Shown here one piece after another: positions 25,950 to 34,909 of a stretch of 64,000 nucleotides of DNA. Position numbers and translations under genes: made by a program. The DNA is from Bordetella genomosp. 8 (GTDB lineage: Bacteria; Pseudomonadota; Gammaproteobacteria; Burkholderiales; Burkholderiaceae_B): positions 5,828,001 to 5,892,000 of the forward strand of contig NZ_CP021108.1 of assembly GCF_002119685.1 (NCBI RefSeq), read 5' to 3'. The notes under the pieces are model-generated. The model saw nothing but the letters and a program-made list of their open reading frames with translations, made no database searches and was not told the DNA's origin. Every line of letters starts with the position of its first letter. Position 1 is the first letter of the stretch.

Positions 25950-26519
25950 ATGCCGTTTTCCCGCCTGGCCATCGCCGCCGTCGCCCTTGCTCTTTATGGC
26001 ACCGCGCAGGCGCATGACTACAAGATCCGCGACATCGAGATCGAAGATCCCTGGGTACGCGCCACCGCGCCCGGCCAGACGGCGGGCGGGGGCTATATGG
26101 AAATCGAAAACGACGGCGCCACGGATGACCAGTTGATCGGCATCAAGTCGGATGCGGCCGGCAGCGTCAGCCTGCACCAGACCGTGACCAGCAACGGCGT
26201 GTCGACGATGCGTGAAGTCGACGGCGGCGTGACGGTGCCCGCCAAGGGCGAAGTCAAGTTCACGCCTGGCGGCTACCACGTCATGTTCGAAAAGCTGAAG
26301 GCGCCGTTCAAGGAAGGCATGGAAATCCCGGCGACCCTGACCTTCCGCCACGCCGGGGAGGTGCAGGTCAAGTTCGAGGTCAAGCCGCTGACGTACAAGG
26401 CGCCCGGCGCGGGCGCGAACATGCAAGGCGGCGACATGGGCCATATGCACCACATGGGGAACATGGGGAGCATGGGCGGCATGCAGGGCCAGGGCACGCC
26501 GGCCCCTGCCGGGCGCTAG
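25950..26519 (+). CDS. PCuAC-type periplasmic copper chaperone with Met/His tail
   Basis: A 189-residue exported protein. A Sec signal (MPFSRLAIAAVALALYGTAQ) is cut near AQA-HD. The cupredoxin-like domain holds the Cu(I) site H76, M87, H110 and M112, close to the family spacing HX10MX21HXM. After the domain a Met/His/Gly-rich tail (GGDMGHMHHMGNMGSMGGM, from about residue 158) probably binds extra copper. PCuAC proteins deliver copper to cytochrome oxidase CuA/CuB sites. No sco or oxidase gene is adjacent. Confidence 0.93.
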   Translation: MPFSRLAIAAVALALYGTAQAHDYKIRDIEIEDPWVRATAPGQTAGGGYMEIENDGATDDQLIGIKSDAAGSVSLHQTVTSNGVSTMREVDGGVTVPAKGEVKFTPGGYHVMFEKLKAPFKEGMEIPATLTFRHAGEVQVKFEVKPLTYKAPGAGANMQGGDMGHMHHMGNMGSMGGMQGQGTPAPAGR

Positions 26520-26570
26520 GCGCTAGTACCGGGCCGATCGGATCCTGCCGCCGACCCGGCCTGCTCTGCT

Positions 26571-26630
26571 CCAGGCTGCTGTTCCAGGCTGCTGTTCCAG
26601 GCTGCTGTTCCAGGCTGCTGCTCCAGGCTG
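26571..26630. repeat. 13-bp tandem repeat, about 4.6 copies
   Basis: The unit CCAGGCTGCTGTT is repeated at 26571, 26584 and 26597, with a one-base variant at 26610 and a partial copy at 26623. It lies between the converging copper-chaperone and Bug-receptor genes, outside any supported coding frame. Near-identity of copies points to recent slippage, so copy number may vary between strains. Confidence 0.9.
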
Positions 26631-26642
26631 ACTACTGACCTG

Positions 26643-27617
26643 CTATTCCAGCCTGATATTGGCCTTCTTGATCACGCCGGCCCACATCGCGCGTTCCTGC
26701 TCGGCGTAGGCCTTGAACTCCGCCGGCGGCATGGGCATGGGAATGACGCCCATCTCCTGCAGCTTGGCCGCGACGTCCGGCTGCGCCAGCGTTTTCTGCA
26801 GATCGGCGCTGAGCTTCTTCACCACCGCATCGGGCAGCCCGGCGGGACCGACCACGCCCTGCCAGGCGTAGGCCGTGAAATCGGCCACGCCCTGCTCCGC
26901 CATGGTGGGAACGTCGGGCAGCACCGGCAGGCGCTGCGGCGTGGCGGCCGCCAGCACGCGCAGCTTGCCGGCCTTGACATTGGGCAGCCCGGCCGCCAGG
27001 TCGATGAACATCAGGTCCACCTGGCCGCCCAGCAGATCCGTGATGGCGGGCGCGGCGCCTTTGTATGGAACGTGAAGCATATCGACGCCCGTGCGCTGCT
27101 TGAACAGCTCCAGCGCCAGGTGATGCGGCGATCCGGACCCGGCCGACGCCACGGTCAGCTTGCCCGGCGTGGCCTTGGCGGCCGCCAGCACATCGGCCAC
27201 GGTCTTGTAGGGCGAATTGATGTTGACGGCCAGCAGCAGCGGCAGCTTGGCCAGGCCGCCGATGTAGGTGAACTTGTCGGGATCGTAGGAAAGCTTGGCG
27301 TACAGCGACGGGTTGTAGGCCAGCGTGCCCGAGTCGGCCGTGCCTATCGTGTCGCCGTTGGGCACGGCCTGCGCGATGGCGGTGGCGCCGATGATGGTGG
27401 CCGCGCCCGGCCGGTTTTCGACGACGATGGTCTGGCCCAGCGACTTTTCCAGCGCGGCGCCGACGTTGCGCGCCACCACGTCCGATCCGCCGCCGGCCGG
27501 ATAGGGCACGATCCAGCGTATGGGTTGCGTCGGCCAATTCTGCGCGTACGCGGACGTGACGAGGGCGGCGGCGGCGAACGCGGCGCCGATGGCCGCGCGC
27601 CTGACGAAAGCGAGCAT
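26643..27617 (-). CDS. Bug-family tripartite tricarboxylate transport (TTT) receptor
   Basis: A 324-residue periplasmic binding protein of the Bug family, hugely expanded in Bordetella. ATG 27617 follows GGAGACAACC and opens a Sec signal (MLAFVRRAAIGAAFAAAAL, cut near AYA-QN). The mature start PIRWIVPYPAGGGSDVVAR and VENRPGAATIIG are family hallmarks, as are GGQVDLMFIDLAAGLP and LPDVPTMAEQGV. Ligands are usually carboxylates. No TctA/TctB membrane genes are adjacent, as is usual for orphan Bug proteins. Confidence 0.94.
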   Translation of the reverse strand: MLAFVRRAAIGAAFAAAALVTSAYAQNWPTQPIRWIVPYPAGGGSDVVARNVGAALEKSLGQTIVVENRPGAATIIGATAIAQAVPNGDTIGTADSGTLAYNPSLYAKLSYDPDKFTYIGGLAKLPLLLAVNINSPYKTVADVLAAAKATPGKLTVASAGSGSPHHLALELFKQRTGVDMLHVPYKGAAPAITDLLGGQVDLMFIDLAAGLPNVKAGKLRVLAAATPQRLPVLPDVPTMAEQGVADFTAYAWQGVVGPAGLPDAVVKKLSADLQKTLAQPDVAAKLQEMGVIPMPMPPAEFKAYAEQERAMWAGVIKKANIRLE

Positions 27618-27676
27618 GGTTGTCTCCGTGGCACCCGCGTCGATGCGCGCGGGTCGGCGCACATTATGCCGACAAG

Positions 27677-28402
27677 TCAGGCCGGCGCGCCATAATCGCG
27701 CGCGCCGAACAGCGCGCTGCCGATGCGGACTTCCGTGGAGCCTTCCTGGATGGCCAGTTCGAAGTCGCCGCTCATGCCCATGGACAGGCGTTGCATGTCG
27801 ACGCCGGCAATGGCTTCGTCGCGCAGGCGGTCGCGCCAGGTACGCAGGACGCGGAAGCACGCCCGGACGGCTTCTTCGTCTTCCGAATTGACCGCCAGCG
27901 TCATCAGGCCGCGCACGCGCAACGCGGGATGCTCGCGCGCCAGCGTACGCACGAAGTCCGGCAGTTCGGCCGGCTCCAGCCCGTACTTGCTGGGCTCGTC
28001 GGAAGTCTTGACCTGTACCAGCACGTCCAGCGCGCGCCCTTCCTGCCGCAGGCGCCGGTCCAGCGCCTGTGCCAGGTCCAGGCGGTCGAGCGATTGCACT
28101 TCGGCCGCCAGCCGCGCGGCATCCTTGGCCTTGTTGGTCTGCAGATGGCCGATCACCACCCAATCGATGCCGCAATCGGCCAAGGCCTCCGCCTTGTCGC
28201 GGACTTCCTGCATCTTGCTTTCGCCGAAGCGGCGCAGGCCTAGGGCCACGGCCGCGCGTATCTGCTCGGCGGGAAAGGTCTTGCTGACCGGCAGCAAGGC
28301 GACTTCGGCCGGGTCGCGGCCGGCACGAACGCAAGCCGCGGCGATGCGGGCCTGCAGGTCCGCCAGGCGGGCGGCGAAGGAGTCGGTGGAAGACATGGTC
28401 AT
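27677..28402 (-). CDS. YggS/PROSC-type PLP homeostasis protein
   Basis: A 241-residue TIM-barrel protein that binds pyridoxal 5'-phosphate without catalysis and buffers cellular PLP. The PLP lysine lies in LLPVSKTFPAEQI (near residue 43). The phosphate-binding end SMGMSGDFELAIQEGSTEVR is intact. It may start at ATG 28402 or at ATG 28396 (MSSTDSFAARL). It is read divergently from a PLP-dependent aminotransferase gene, an interesting but possibly coincidental pairing, and lies 60 bases upstream of the Bug gene. Confidence 0.95.
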   Translation of the reverse strand: MTMSSTDSFAARLADLQARIAAACVRAGRDPAEVALLPVSKTFPAEQIRAAVALGLRRFGESKMQEVRDKAEALADCGIDWVVIGHLQTNKAKDAARLAAEVQSLDRLDLAQALDRRLRQEGRALDVLVQVKTSDEPSKYGLEPAELPDFVRTLAREHPALRVRGLMTLAVNSEDEEAVRACFRVLRTWRDRLRDEAIAGVDMQRLSMGMSGDFELAIQEGSTEVRIGSALFGARDYGAPA

Positions 28403-28535
28403 GCGGCGGTGGACAGCCAGGAGTCTAAACCGAAACGCGGCGCCGGGAAAAATCAGGAGCCTGTGGCGGGTTTAGAATGTTCGCCGCGTTCCGGCCCGCT
28501 CCGCGCGGTACCCAGTTCCTGTACCAGGATCCACC

Positions 28536-29780
28536 ATGTCCTCCCACTCCGTGTCCGGCTACTCGTTCGCGGCACCTTTCCAGATTCCGGCAATCTCCCC
28601 CATCCGTTCCCTGGCGCCCTACGCCAATCGTCCAGGAACGATCAGCATGTCCGGCGGGTATCCCGCGACGGAGCTCTTCGACGTCGACGGCTTGAACGCG
28701 GCGGCGGCCAAGGTGGGCGCCCGGCTGGCGTCCTGCCTGCAGTACTCCAATATCGACGGCCAGGCCGGACTGCGCATGCAGCTGGCCCGGCTGTCCGCCG
28801 AACGCGGCATCCGCTGCGATCCCGACACCGAACTCGCGGTCACCGGCGGATCCCAGCAATCGCTGGCGCTGCTGGGCCGGGTGATGCTGCAACCGGGCGA
28901 CGCGGCCATCATCGAAAGCCCGGGCTTTCCGAATTCCCGGCAGGCGCTGCATTACACCGGCGCGACGCTGCACACGGTGCCGTCCGGGCCCGATGGCGTG
29001 GACGTCGACGCGCTGGCCTTGCTGGTCGAACGGGTCCGCCCCAAGCTGGTCAGCGTGGTGGCCACCTTTTCCAATCCCTGCGGCGCGACGCTGAACCTGG
29101 AGCGCCGCCGTCGCCTGGTCGAGCTGGCCGCGCGCTACCGCTTCCTGCTGGTGGAAGACGATCCTTACGGCGAACTGCGCTTCGAAGGCGAACCGATCCC
29201 GCCGCTGCTGGCGCTGGCCGAAGGCGAACAACGCAAGTGGGTCGCGTATATCGCCAGCATGTCCAAGACCATGGCGCCCGCGCTGCGCATGGGCTGGCTG
29301 ATCGCACCCGCGGAAATCCGCCGCCGCTGCGTCGGCGCGAAGGCCGCCGACGATATGGCCTCGTCGGCCTGGATCCAGGAGATCGTCGCGCAGTACATCG
29401 AGGACGGCCGTTACCACGAGCACGTGCCGCGCATCCGCGCGGCCTACGCGGCGCGCGCCGATGCGCTGGCCCGCGCGCTGGCCGAGGAGATGGGCGGCCA
29501 CGTGGACTTCCGCAAGCCGCAGGGCGGCATGTTCTGCTGGGCGCGACTGACCGGCGATATCGACAGCACCCGCCTGCTGCCTTACGCCATCGAGCATGAA
29601 GTCGTCTACGTGCCCGGCAAGGCCTTCTACAGCGACCCCGCGCAGGCGGACATGCAGGCCATGCGGCTGTCCTTCGCCACCATGAACGAAGCGCAGATCC
29701 GCACCGGCATCGTGCGCCTGCGCCAGGCCTTGCAGGCCTGCGCGGCGGGCGAATCCGTAAGCATCACGCTGGCGGACTAG
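28536..29780 (+). CDS. PLP-dependent aminotransferase, class I/II (aminoadipate/aromatic type)
   Basis: A 414-residue fold-type I aminotransferase without a DNA-binding domain. SGGYPATELFD opens the domain, GGSQQSLALLGRVML binds PLP phosphate, VATFSNPCGATL is the Asn loop, LLVEDDPYGELRF supplies the pyridine-N Asp, and ASMSKTMAPALRMGWL holds the Schiff-base lysine. It resembles LysN/AroT-type aminotransferases that take aminoadipate, aromatic or branched substrates. The specific substrate cannot be read. Its end overlaps the converging kinase gene by 17 bases. Confidence 0.9.
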   Translation: MSSHSVSGYSFAAPFQIPAISPIRSLAPYANRPGTISMSGGYPATELFDVDGLNAAAAKVGARLASCLQYSNIDGQAGLRMQLARLSAERGIRCDPDTELAVTGGSQQSLALLGRVMLQPGDAAIIESPGFPNSRQALHYTGATLHTVPSGPDGVDVDALALLVERVRPKLVSVVATFSNPCGATLNLERRRRLVELAARYRFLLVEDDPYGELRFEGEPIPPLLALAEGEQRKWVAYIASMSKTMAPALRMGWLIAPAEIRRRCVGAKAADDMASSAWIQEIVAQYIEDGRYHEHVPRIRAAYAARADALARALAEEMGGHVDFRKPQGGMFCWARLTGDIDSTRLLPYAIEHEVVYVPGKAFYSDPAQADMQAMRLSFATMNEAQIRTGIVRLRQALQACAAGESVSITLAD

Positions 29781-31158
29781 GCGCGCTGCCGCCGGCCAGC
29801 AGGTCGCTGAACAAGGAAGGCGCGCCCATCTGGCCGCCCTTCAGCATCAATTCCACCCCGTCGGCGGGGTGGCCCGGCGCATGCACGCGGCACACGGCGA
29901 CGCCCGGGCTGGGGCTGTAGGAAAACGTCAGCGCCCGCGCGCCCCAGGATTGCACCGCCAGGCTGGAAGTATCGCCGCCCGCGAAACCGGCACGTGCAAG
30001 TGGATACGCGGCCAGGACATCGGCCATCAGGCCGCCGCAGGCCAGCGCCAGCGCACGCGTGAATCCGGGACGCCGGGCGCCGCTGTCGTCGCCCAGCGTG
30101 CTGTGCGCGACCACGCTGCGGCCGGCGCGCAAGGCCTGCACGATGCGGCCGTCCAACGAGGCGCGATATTCTGCGTCGTTGGCCACCATGGCGGCCGCGT
30201 CGAGCGCGATGGAAACGAAGCCGGCCTGCTCGGCGGCGGCGATCTGCGCTGCCGTGATCGGCGAGCGGCTGCCGGCGACGATGAAAGTCTGGCTCACCTC
30301 TTGGCCATGTGTGCGGTGCACATGATCGGCAGCATAAACCGGCGTCGCATGGCCGGCAGCGGAAGCCGGCGTGGCACGGTCGACATCGGTCGCCAGCAAG
30401 GCCTGCAGCACGCCCGTGGGCCCCACGGCCAGCAGGGGCTTGCGTTCCACGGCCAGGCGGTGCCGGAGCAGCGCGCCGACGCGCGCCAGGTCGGCGGTGC
30501 GGGTGGCGTCGAACAATACGCCGGCCGCGCCCTCCCCCAGCAGCGCGTCCAGCCGGGCCGCGGCCGCGTCCGGTGCGTCGTCCAGCATCGCCAGGTCGAA
30601 GGACGCGATGCCTTCCAGGCCCTGGCGCGCCAGGTGCGCCCTGAGGTCGGACTCGTCCATGGGGGTGACGGGATGCCGGCTCATGGTGGGATGGCGGTCC
30701 AGGCGGTACACCGGGCCGTCCTGTCCCGCCCGCGCATACAGGTGGCCGAAGCTGCAATAGCGGCCCAGGTTGGGCTGGCCGCCGACGATATAGGCCGGTC
30801 GGATCTCGAGTTCGCGCCAGGCCAGCCGCACCGCGTGGCCGATGCTGCCGATGTGCGGCGCGCTGTCGAAGGTGGAACAGCATTTGTAGTGCAGGACGTC
30901 CGCGCCCGTGGCCGCCAGCCCGCGGAATATGCGCGGCAGGGCGACGTCCATTTCCGCCGGCGACATCGCCCGCGCGGTACCGGCCACGCCCACGCAATCC
31001 AGCGAACCGAAGTGCGCCAGTTCGTCGGCCGTGGGCACATCCAGGAACAGGACGGCGCGCAGGCCGGCGGACACCACCGTGGCCAGCGTATCGGTGGACC
31101 CGGTGAAGTCGTCGCCGTAGTACGCCAGGCGTGGCCGCCCGTCGCGCGGATCAGCCAT
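29764..31158 (-). CDS. DUF1537 four-carbon acid-sugar kinase family protein (OiaK/OtnK-like)
   Basis: A 464-residue kinase with the two domains of the family: N-terminal sugar-binding [19 protein letters not shown], and C-terminal nucleotide-binding with [16 protein letters not shown] and [18 protein letters not shown]. Members phosphorylate sugar acids such as 2-oxo-tetronates, threonate or 3-oxo-isoapionate. The ATG at 31158 overlaps the stop of the RuBisCO-like gene by eight bases, so both are made together. That pairing matches OiaK with OiaX, suggesting this kinase makes the phosphorylated substrate of the RuBisCO-like protein. The actual sugar acid is unproven. Confidence 0.88.
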   Translation of the reverse strand: MADPRDGRPRLAYYGDDFTGSTDTLATVVSAGLRAVLFLDVPTADELAHFGSLDCVGVAGTARAMSPAEMDVALPRIFRGLAATGADVLHYKCCSTFDSAPHIGSIGHAVRLAWRELEIRPAYIVGGQPNLGRYCSFGHLYARAGQDGPVYRLDRHPTMSRHPVTPMDESDLRAHLARQGLEGIASFDLAMLDDAPDAAAARLDALLGEGAAGVLFDATRTADLARVGALLRHRLAVERKPLLAVGPTGVLQALLATDVDRATPASAAGHATPVYAADHVHRTHGQEVSQTFIVAGSRSPITAAQIAAAEQAGFVSIALDAAAMVANDAEYRASLDGRIVQALRAGRSVVAHSTLGDDSGARRPGFTRALALACGGLMADVLAAYPLARAGFAGGDTSSLAVQSWGARALTFSYSPSPGVAVCRVHAPGHPADGVELMLKGGQMGAPSLFSDLLAGGSAPSPPA

Positions 31159-32416
31159 AGAAATCCAGCGCGTGCGCCAGCGCCGGCCGGTCGCGTGCGA
31201 AGTCGGGCAGGGGAACGCCGGCGCGCGCCGCGTCCCAGGCGTCGCGGATGCTTTGCACGCCGGCGGCCGCGCCGTCGGGATGCCCGAGGATGCCGCCACC
31301 CGACAGGAAGATCAGGTCTTCGCTTTCCAGCCCCTGGAAGGTTGCCGGCACCGTGCCGGCCCATTGCCCTGACGAAAACACCGGCATGACCGCGTCGTCG
31401 CCGGCCATGGGCGACAGGCAGGCCCGCGCCGACTCGATGACGCTGGCGTCGCTTTCGTAGAACTTGCCGCCCAGTCCGTTCACATGCAACTGGTCGACGC
31501 CGGCCAGGCGCCACAAGGCCTGGTATGCCGGGAAAGCGATGCCCAGCGCCGGATGGCGCGACATCATGGCCATGCCGTTGCGGTGGCCGTGGATCGCCAG
31601 CGGGCTGGTGCGGCGCAGGGCCTGGATGGCGCTGAAGCCGCACCAGTTCAGGCTGGCCATGACGCAGGTACCGCCGGCGGCTTCCACGCGGGCGGCATGG
31701 CCGCGCATGGCGTCCAGGTCATCTGAAATGTTGAACGCATACATGACCTTGCGACCGGTGCGTTGGGCGTGGTCCTTGATCACCCGCATGACGGCTTCCA
31801 CCCGGCGCGCCAGGGGCGAATGCGGCGGGTTGGCCATGCATTCGTCGTCCTTGATGAAATCGACGCCGGCTTCGCACAGGCTGGCCACCACACGCGCGGT
31901 CTGCTCCGGCGTCATGCCGACATTGGGCTTGATGATGGTGCCCAGGATGGGCCCTTCCGCGCGACCCGTCAACGCCCGCGTGCCGGCCACGCCGTGGCGC
32001 GGCGCGTCGAACAATTTCACGTACTCGGCGGGCAGGTCCAGCGACAGCAGCTTGACGCCGGTCATCTCGCCCAGGTCGTAGATATTGCCACCCACCGTGG
32101 CTGCCAGGGTCGGCAGGTTGGCGCCGACGTTGTCCACCGGGAAGGACACCGTGATGATGGCCTGCCGGTAGGGCCCCTGGATGTCGCGCCGCTGCAGGAA
32201 GGCATTGGGCAGGCTGGGCGTGCCTATCGTGCCGACCTGCTCGATCGACTGGACGATGGCGCGCGAACGCCGGCGCAGGTCGTCGGTTTCGCCGGCCACC
32301 CTGACGAAGGTGCCGCTGGATTGTTCGCCGGCCAGCACGTCGGCGGCCTGCTCCAGCGGGAAAGGCGTCTCGATGAAATACCGGGCGCGGAAATCGCGCC
32401 GATTGGTGTCCGTCAT
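31151..32416 (-). CDS. RuBisCO-like protein (form IV type), likely sugar-acid phosphate decarboxylase/hydrolase
   Basis: A 421-residue protein with the RuBisCO large-subunit barrel. The metal site is intact: K189, D191 and E192 in DFIKDDECMAN. The general-base lysine equivalent is K163 (GTIIKPNVGMT). H278/R279 (IHGHRNG) match H294/R295 of RuBisCO, and K318 lies in the loop-6 region GLGGKFYESD. SGGGILGHPDG is the phosphate loop. Several other RuBisCO-specific residues differ, so CO2 fixation is not expected. With the adjacent DUF1537 kinase it resembles OiaX, which decarboxylates 3-oxo-isoapionate 4-phosphate. The real reaction is not known. Confidence 0.92.
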   Translation of the reverse strand: MTDTNRRDFRARYFIETPFPLEQAADVLAGEQSSGTFVRVAGETDDLRRRSRAIVQSIEQVGTIGTPSLPNAFLQRRDIQGPYRQAIITVSFPVDNVGANLPTLAATVGGNIYDLGEMTGVKLLSLDLPAEYVKLFDAPRHGVAGTRALTGRAEGPILGTIIKPNVGMTPEQTARVVASLCEAGVDFIKDDECMANPPHSPLARRVEAVMRVIKDHAQRTGRKVMYAFNISDDLDAMRGHAARVEAAGGTCVMASLNWCGFSAIQALRRTSPLAIHGHRNGMAMMSRHPALGIAFPAYQALWRLAGVDQLHVNGLGGKFYESDASVIESARACLSPMAGDDAVMPVFSSGQWAGTVPATFQGLESEDLIFLSGGGILGHPDGAAAGVQSIRDAWDAARAGVPLPDFARDRPALAHALDFYG

Positions 32417-32423
32417 GGCGGGT

Positions 32424-32963
32424 CTACAGCGTGGAAAGATCGGGAAAGGGGCGCACAGGATCGCTGCCGTCCCAGTTGATCGAGGCTTCGCGGATCAGGC
32501 GGAACAGGCGGCCCTTGGGGCCGGCGATCTCGGACAGCTCGATCACGGTGCCGGGATGGGTTTCGGTTTCGTAGTAAACGTAGCGGCCGCGTTCCCCGAC
32601 TTCGCCGCTCATGCCGACCTTCAATCCATGTTCGGCCAGGCGGCGCACGTCCTCGTCGAAGTTCTCCGTCCAGTAGGCCAGGTGCTGCAGGCCGGTGTGG
32701 CCGGCATCCAGGAAGGCCTTGTACATGGACGGCGCGTCGTTGCGCTGCTGGATCAGCTCGATCTGCAGCGGACCGGAATTCGCCAGGGCCACCGATACCT
32801 CGATGGGCGACGGCTGGCCGCGGTACATGAAATTCCTGACAGGCACGCGGTCGGCGTAGAACCAGGGGCCGATACCCAGGGTCTCGCTCCAATGCCGCAT
32901 TTCCTTATGGATATCGCGCACCACATAACCTGCCTGGCGCACTTCGCCGAACAACCGACTCAT
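32424..32963 (-). CDS. VOC-superfamily (glyoxalase-fold) protein
   Basis: A 179-residue vicinal-oxygen-chelate protein. QAGYVVRDIHKEMRHWSETL and GPWFYADRV form the first beta-alpha module; LQIELIQQRNDAPS and GLQHLAYWTENFDEDVRRL form the second, with metal-ligand candidates H and E (TVIELSE). It resembles methylmalonyl-CoA-epimerase-like and lactoylglutathione-lyase-like proteins. It is the third gene of the TRAP/RuBisCO-like operon, 7 bases upstream of the RuBisCO-like gene. An isomerase, epimerase or hydrolase role on the imported sugar acid is plausible but unproven. Confidence 0.88.
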   Translation of the reverse strand: MSRLFGEVRQAGYVVRDIHKEMRHWSETLGIGPWFYADRVPVRNFMYRGQPSPIEVSVALANSGPLQIELIQQRNDAPSMYKAFLDAGHTGLQHLAYWTENFDEDVRRLAEHGLKVGMSGEVGERGRYVYYETETHPGTVIELSEIAGPKGRLFRLIREASINWDGSDPVRPFPDLSTL

Positions 32964-32976
32964 GGCTACACCTCGA

Positions 32977-34866
32977 TCACAGAAAACCCGTGGAGATCCA
33001 CGGAATGAATGCCACCAGCAACACGCCGGCCACCAGCGCGACCAGGTAGCCCCACATATAGGGCATGGCCTCGTCCGGGCTGACCTTGCTGATCGCGCAG
33101 GCGCCGTAGTAGCCGACGCCGAAGGGCGGCGCGAACAGGCCCAGCCCCATGGAAAGAATCACCACCATCGCATAGTGCACTTCGTTCACGCCGACGGCGC
33201 GCGCGATGGGGAACAGCAGCGGTCCGAACAGCACGATGGCGGGTATGCCCTCCAGCACGCTGCCCAGCACCACGAAGGCGACGATGGACACCAGCAGGAA
33301 GCCGGCGGTACCGCCAGGCATGCGGCGCATGAACTCGGCCAGGTCCTGGGAGAAGCCCGATTGCGTCAAGCCCCAGGCCATCGCGGTCGCGGCGCCGACG
33401 ATGAAAATGATGGCGCCGGACAGGGCCGCCGTATCCAGCAGCATGGACGGAATGCGCCGCCAATCGAAACGGCGGTACAGGCACAGGCCGGCCAGCACGG
33501 AATAGGCGATGCCGATGGTGGAGACCTCGGTGGCGGTGGCCACGCCTTCCACCACCGCGGCGCGGATCAGGAAAGGGAGCAGCAATGCCGGCACGGCCAC
33601 GCAGAACAGCCGCGCGATCTCGCGTCCCGGTGCGCGGTGCACGCCGGACAGGTCTTCGCCCCGGCTGCGGCGCCATACGATCACCGCCAGCGCCAGGCCC
33701 AGCGCGGCGCCCGGCAGCATGCCGCCGGTGAACAGCGCCGCGATCGACACGCCGGTGACCGAGCCGATGGTGATCAGCACGATGCTGGGCGGTATGGTTT
33801 CCGTCTGGGCGCCGGTGCACGAAAGCAGCGCCGCCAGATTGCCCGGCCGCGCGCCGCGCTGCTTCATCTCGGGAAAGAGCGCGGGCGCCACGGCGGCCAT
33901 GTCGGCCACCTTGGAGCCCGATATGCCGGACACCAGGTACATGGCGCCTATCAGCACATAGGACAGGCCGCCGCGCACGTGGCCCAGCAGGCTGGCCAGG
34001 AAACCTATCATGGCGCGCGCCATGCCGGTCATCTCGATCAGCAGGCCCAGCAGGATGAACATCGGCACGGCCAGCAGGATCAGGTGCGACATGCCTTCGT
34101 CCATGCGCCCCACCATGACCATCAGCGGGGTTTGCGTGGTCAGCGCCAGGTAGCCGAAGGTCGCGAGCGCGAAGGAAAACGCGATAGGCACGCCCAGGAA
34201 AACGTTGGCCGCCACCAGGCCGACGAAAAATACCAGCAGGTTGGCCTTGCCCAGGGTCGCCAACACAGGCTGCGCCAGCAGGAACAGCCCGGCGATGACG
34301 GCGACGGCGGCCACGGCGCCCGCTACCTGCCGCCACGACCCGACCCGCGCCAGGCGCAACAGCGCGAACACCGTCATCAGGATGAACCCGGCCGGCAGCG
34401 CCGCCGCGCGCCACGCATTGGAGATCTCCAGCGCCGGGGTGGTGACCACGGCTTCCTCGCTGGCATATTCCCAGGCGTGCGGCAGCACCATCAACATGAA
34501 GCACAACGCCGCCGCGATCGCGGCGACGTCCAGCCAGGCGCGCACCGCCGGCGTCGCGCGCGCCACCAGCGCGGTCATGCGCATATGCTCGCCGCGCCGC
34601 AGGGCTACGACCGCGCCCAGCATGGACAACCACAGGAACAGGATGGAGGCCAGCTCATCGCCCCACACCAGCGGGGCGTGGAACACGTAGCGGGCGATCA
34701 CGCCGGACAACAGGACGGCGATTTCCGCCAGGACCAGCAGGGCCGCCGGGATTTCCACCGCCAGGCCCAGCACGCGGTCCAACCCGTCCAGCCAGCGGGC
34801 CGGGGCGCCGCGCGCGCCGGCAACCGGGCGCGTATCCTTGGCGTAACAGGCGGCGTGTGTCTGCAT
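32977..34866 (-). CDS. Fused TRAP transporter permease (DctQ-DctM)
   Basis: A 629-residue membrane protein joining the small DctQ-like unit (residues to about 200; GVIARYVFHAPLVWGDELAS is the QxxxR-type motif) with a DctM-like unit of about 12 helices (LLVFFVGLVAANVFLGVPIAF; MFILLGLLIEMTGMARAMIG; GAQTETIPPSIVLITIG; FAPPFGVGYYGACAI). TRAP systems use sodium gradients to import organic acids. It is 43 bases downstream of the binding-protein gene and 13 bases upstream of the VOC gene, so it belongs to the same operon. Confidence 0.94.
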   Translation of the reverse strand: MQTHAACYAKDTRPVAGARGAPARWLDGLDRVLGLAVEIPAALLVLAEIAVLLSGVIARYVFHAPLVWGDELASILFLWLSMLGAVVALRRGEHMRMTALVARATPAVRAWLDVAAIAAALCFMLMVLPHAWEYASEEAVVTTPALEISNAWRAAALPAGFILMTVFALLRLARVGSWRQVAGAVAAVAVIAGLFLLAQPVLATLGKANLLVFFVGLVAANVFLGVPIAFSFALATFGYLALTTQTPLMVMVGRMDEGMSHLILLAVPMFILLGLLIEMTGMARAMIGFLASLLGHVRGGLSYVLIGAMYLVSGISGSKVADMAAVAPALFPEMKQRGARPGNLAALLSCTGAQTETIPPSIVLITIGSVTGVSIAALFTGGMLPGAALGLALAVIVWRRSRGEDLSGVHRAPGREIARLFCVAVPALLLPFLIRAAVVEGVATATEVSTIGIAYSVLAGLCLYRRFDWRRIPSMLLDTAALSGAIIFIVGAATAMAWGLTQSGFSQDLAEFMRRMPGGTAGFLLVSIVAFVVLGSVLEGIPAIVLFGPLLFPIARAVGVNEVHYAMVVILSMGLGLFAPPFGVGYYGACAISKVSPDEAMPYMWGYLVALVAGVLLVAFIPWISTGFL

Positions 34867-34909
34867 GATGTCTCCACGAGGCGTCGGCCGCCGGATCGGC
34901 CTGGCGCGT

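Noticed and set aside
31151..32416. RuBisCO-like gene considered as a CO2-fixing RuBisCO
   Set aside because: It lacks cbbS and other Calvin-cycle neighbours, its loop-6 and phosphate-site motifs differ from form I/II, and it is paired with a DUF1537 kinase and a TRAP importer.
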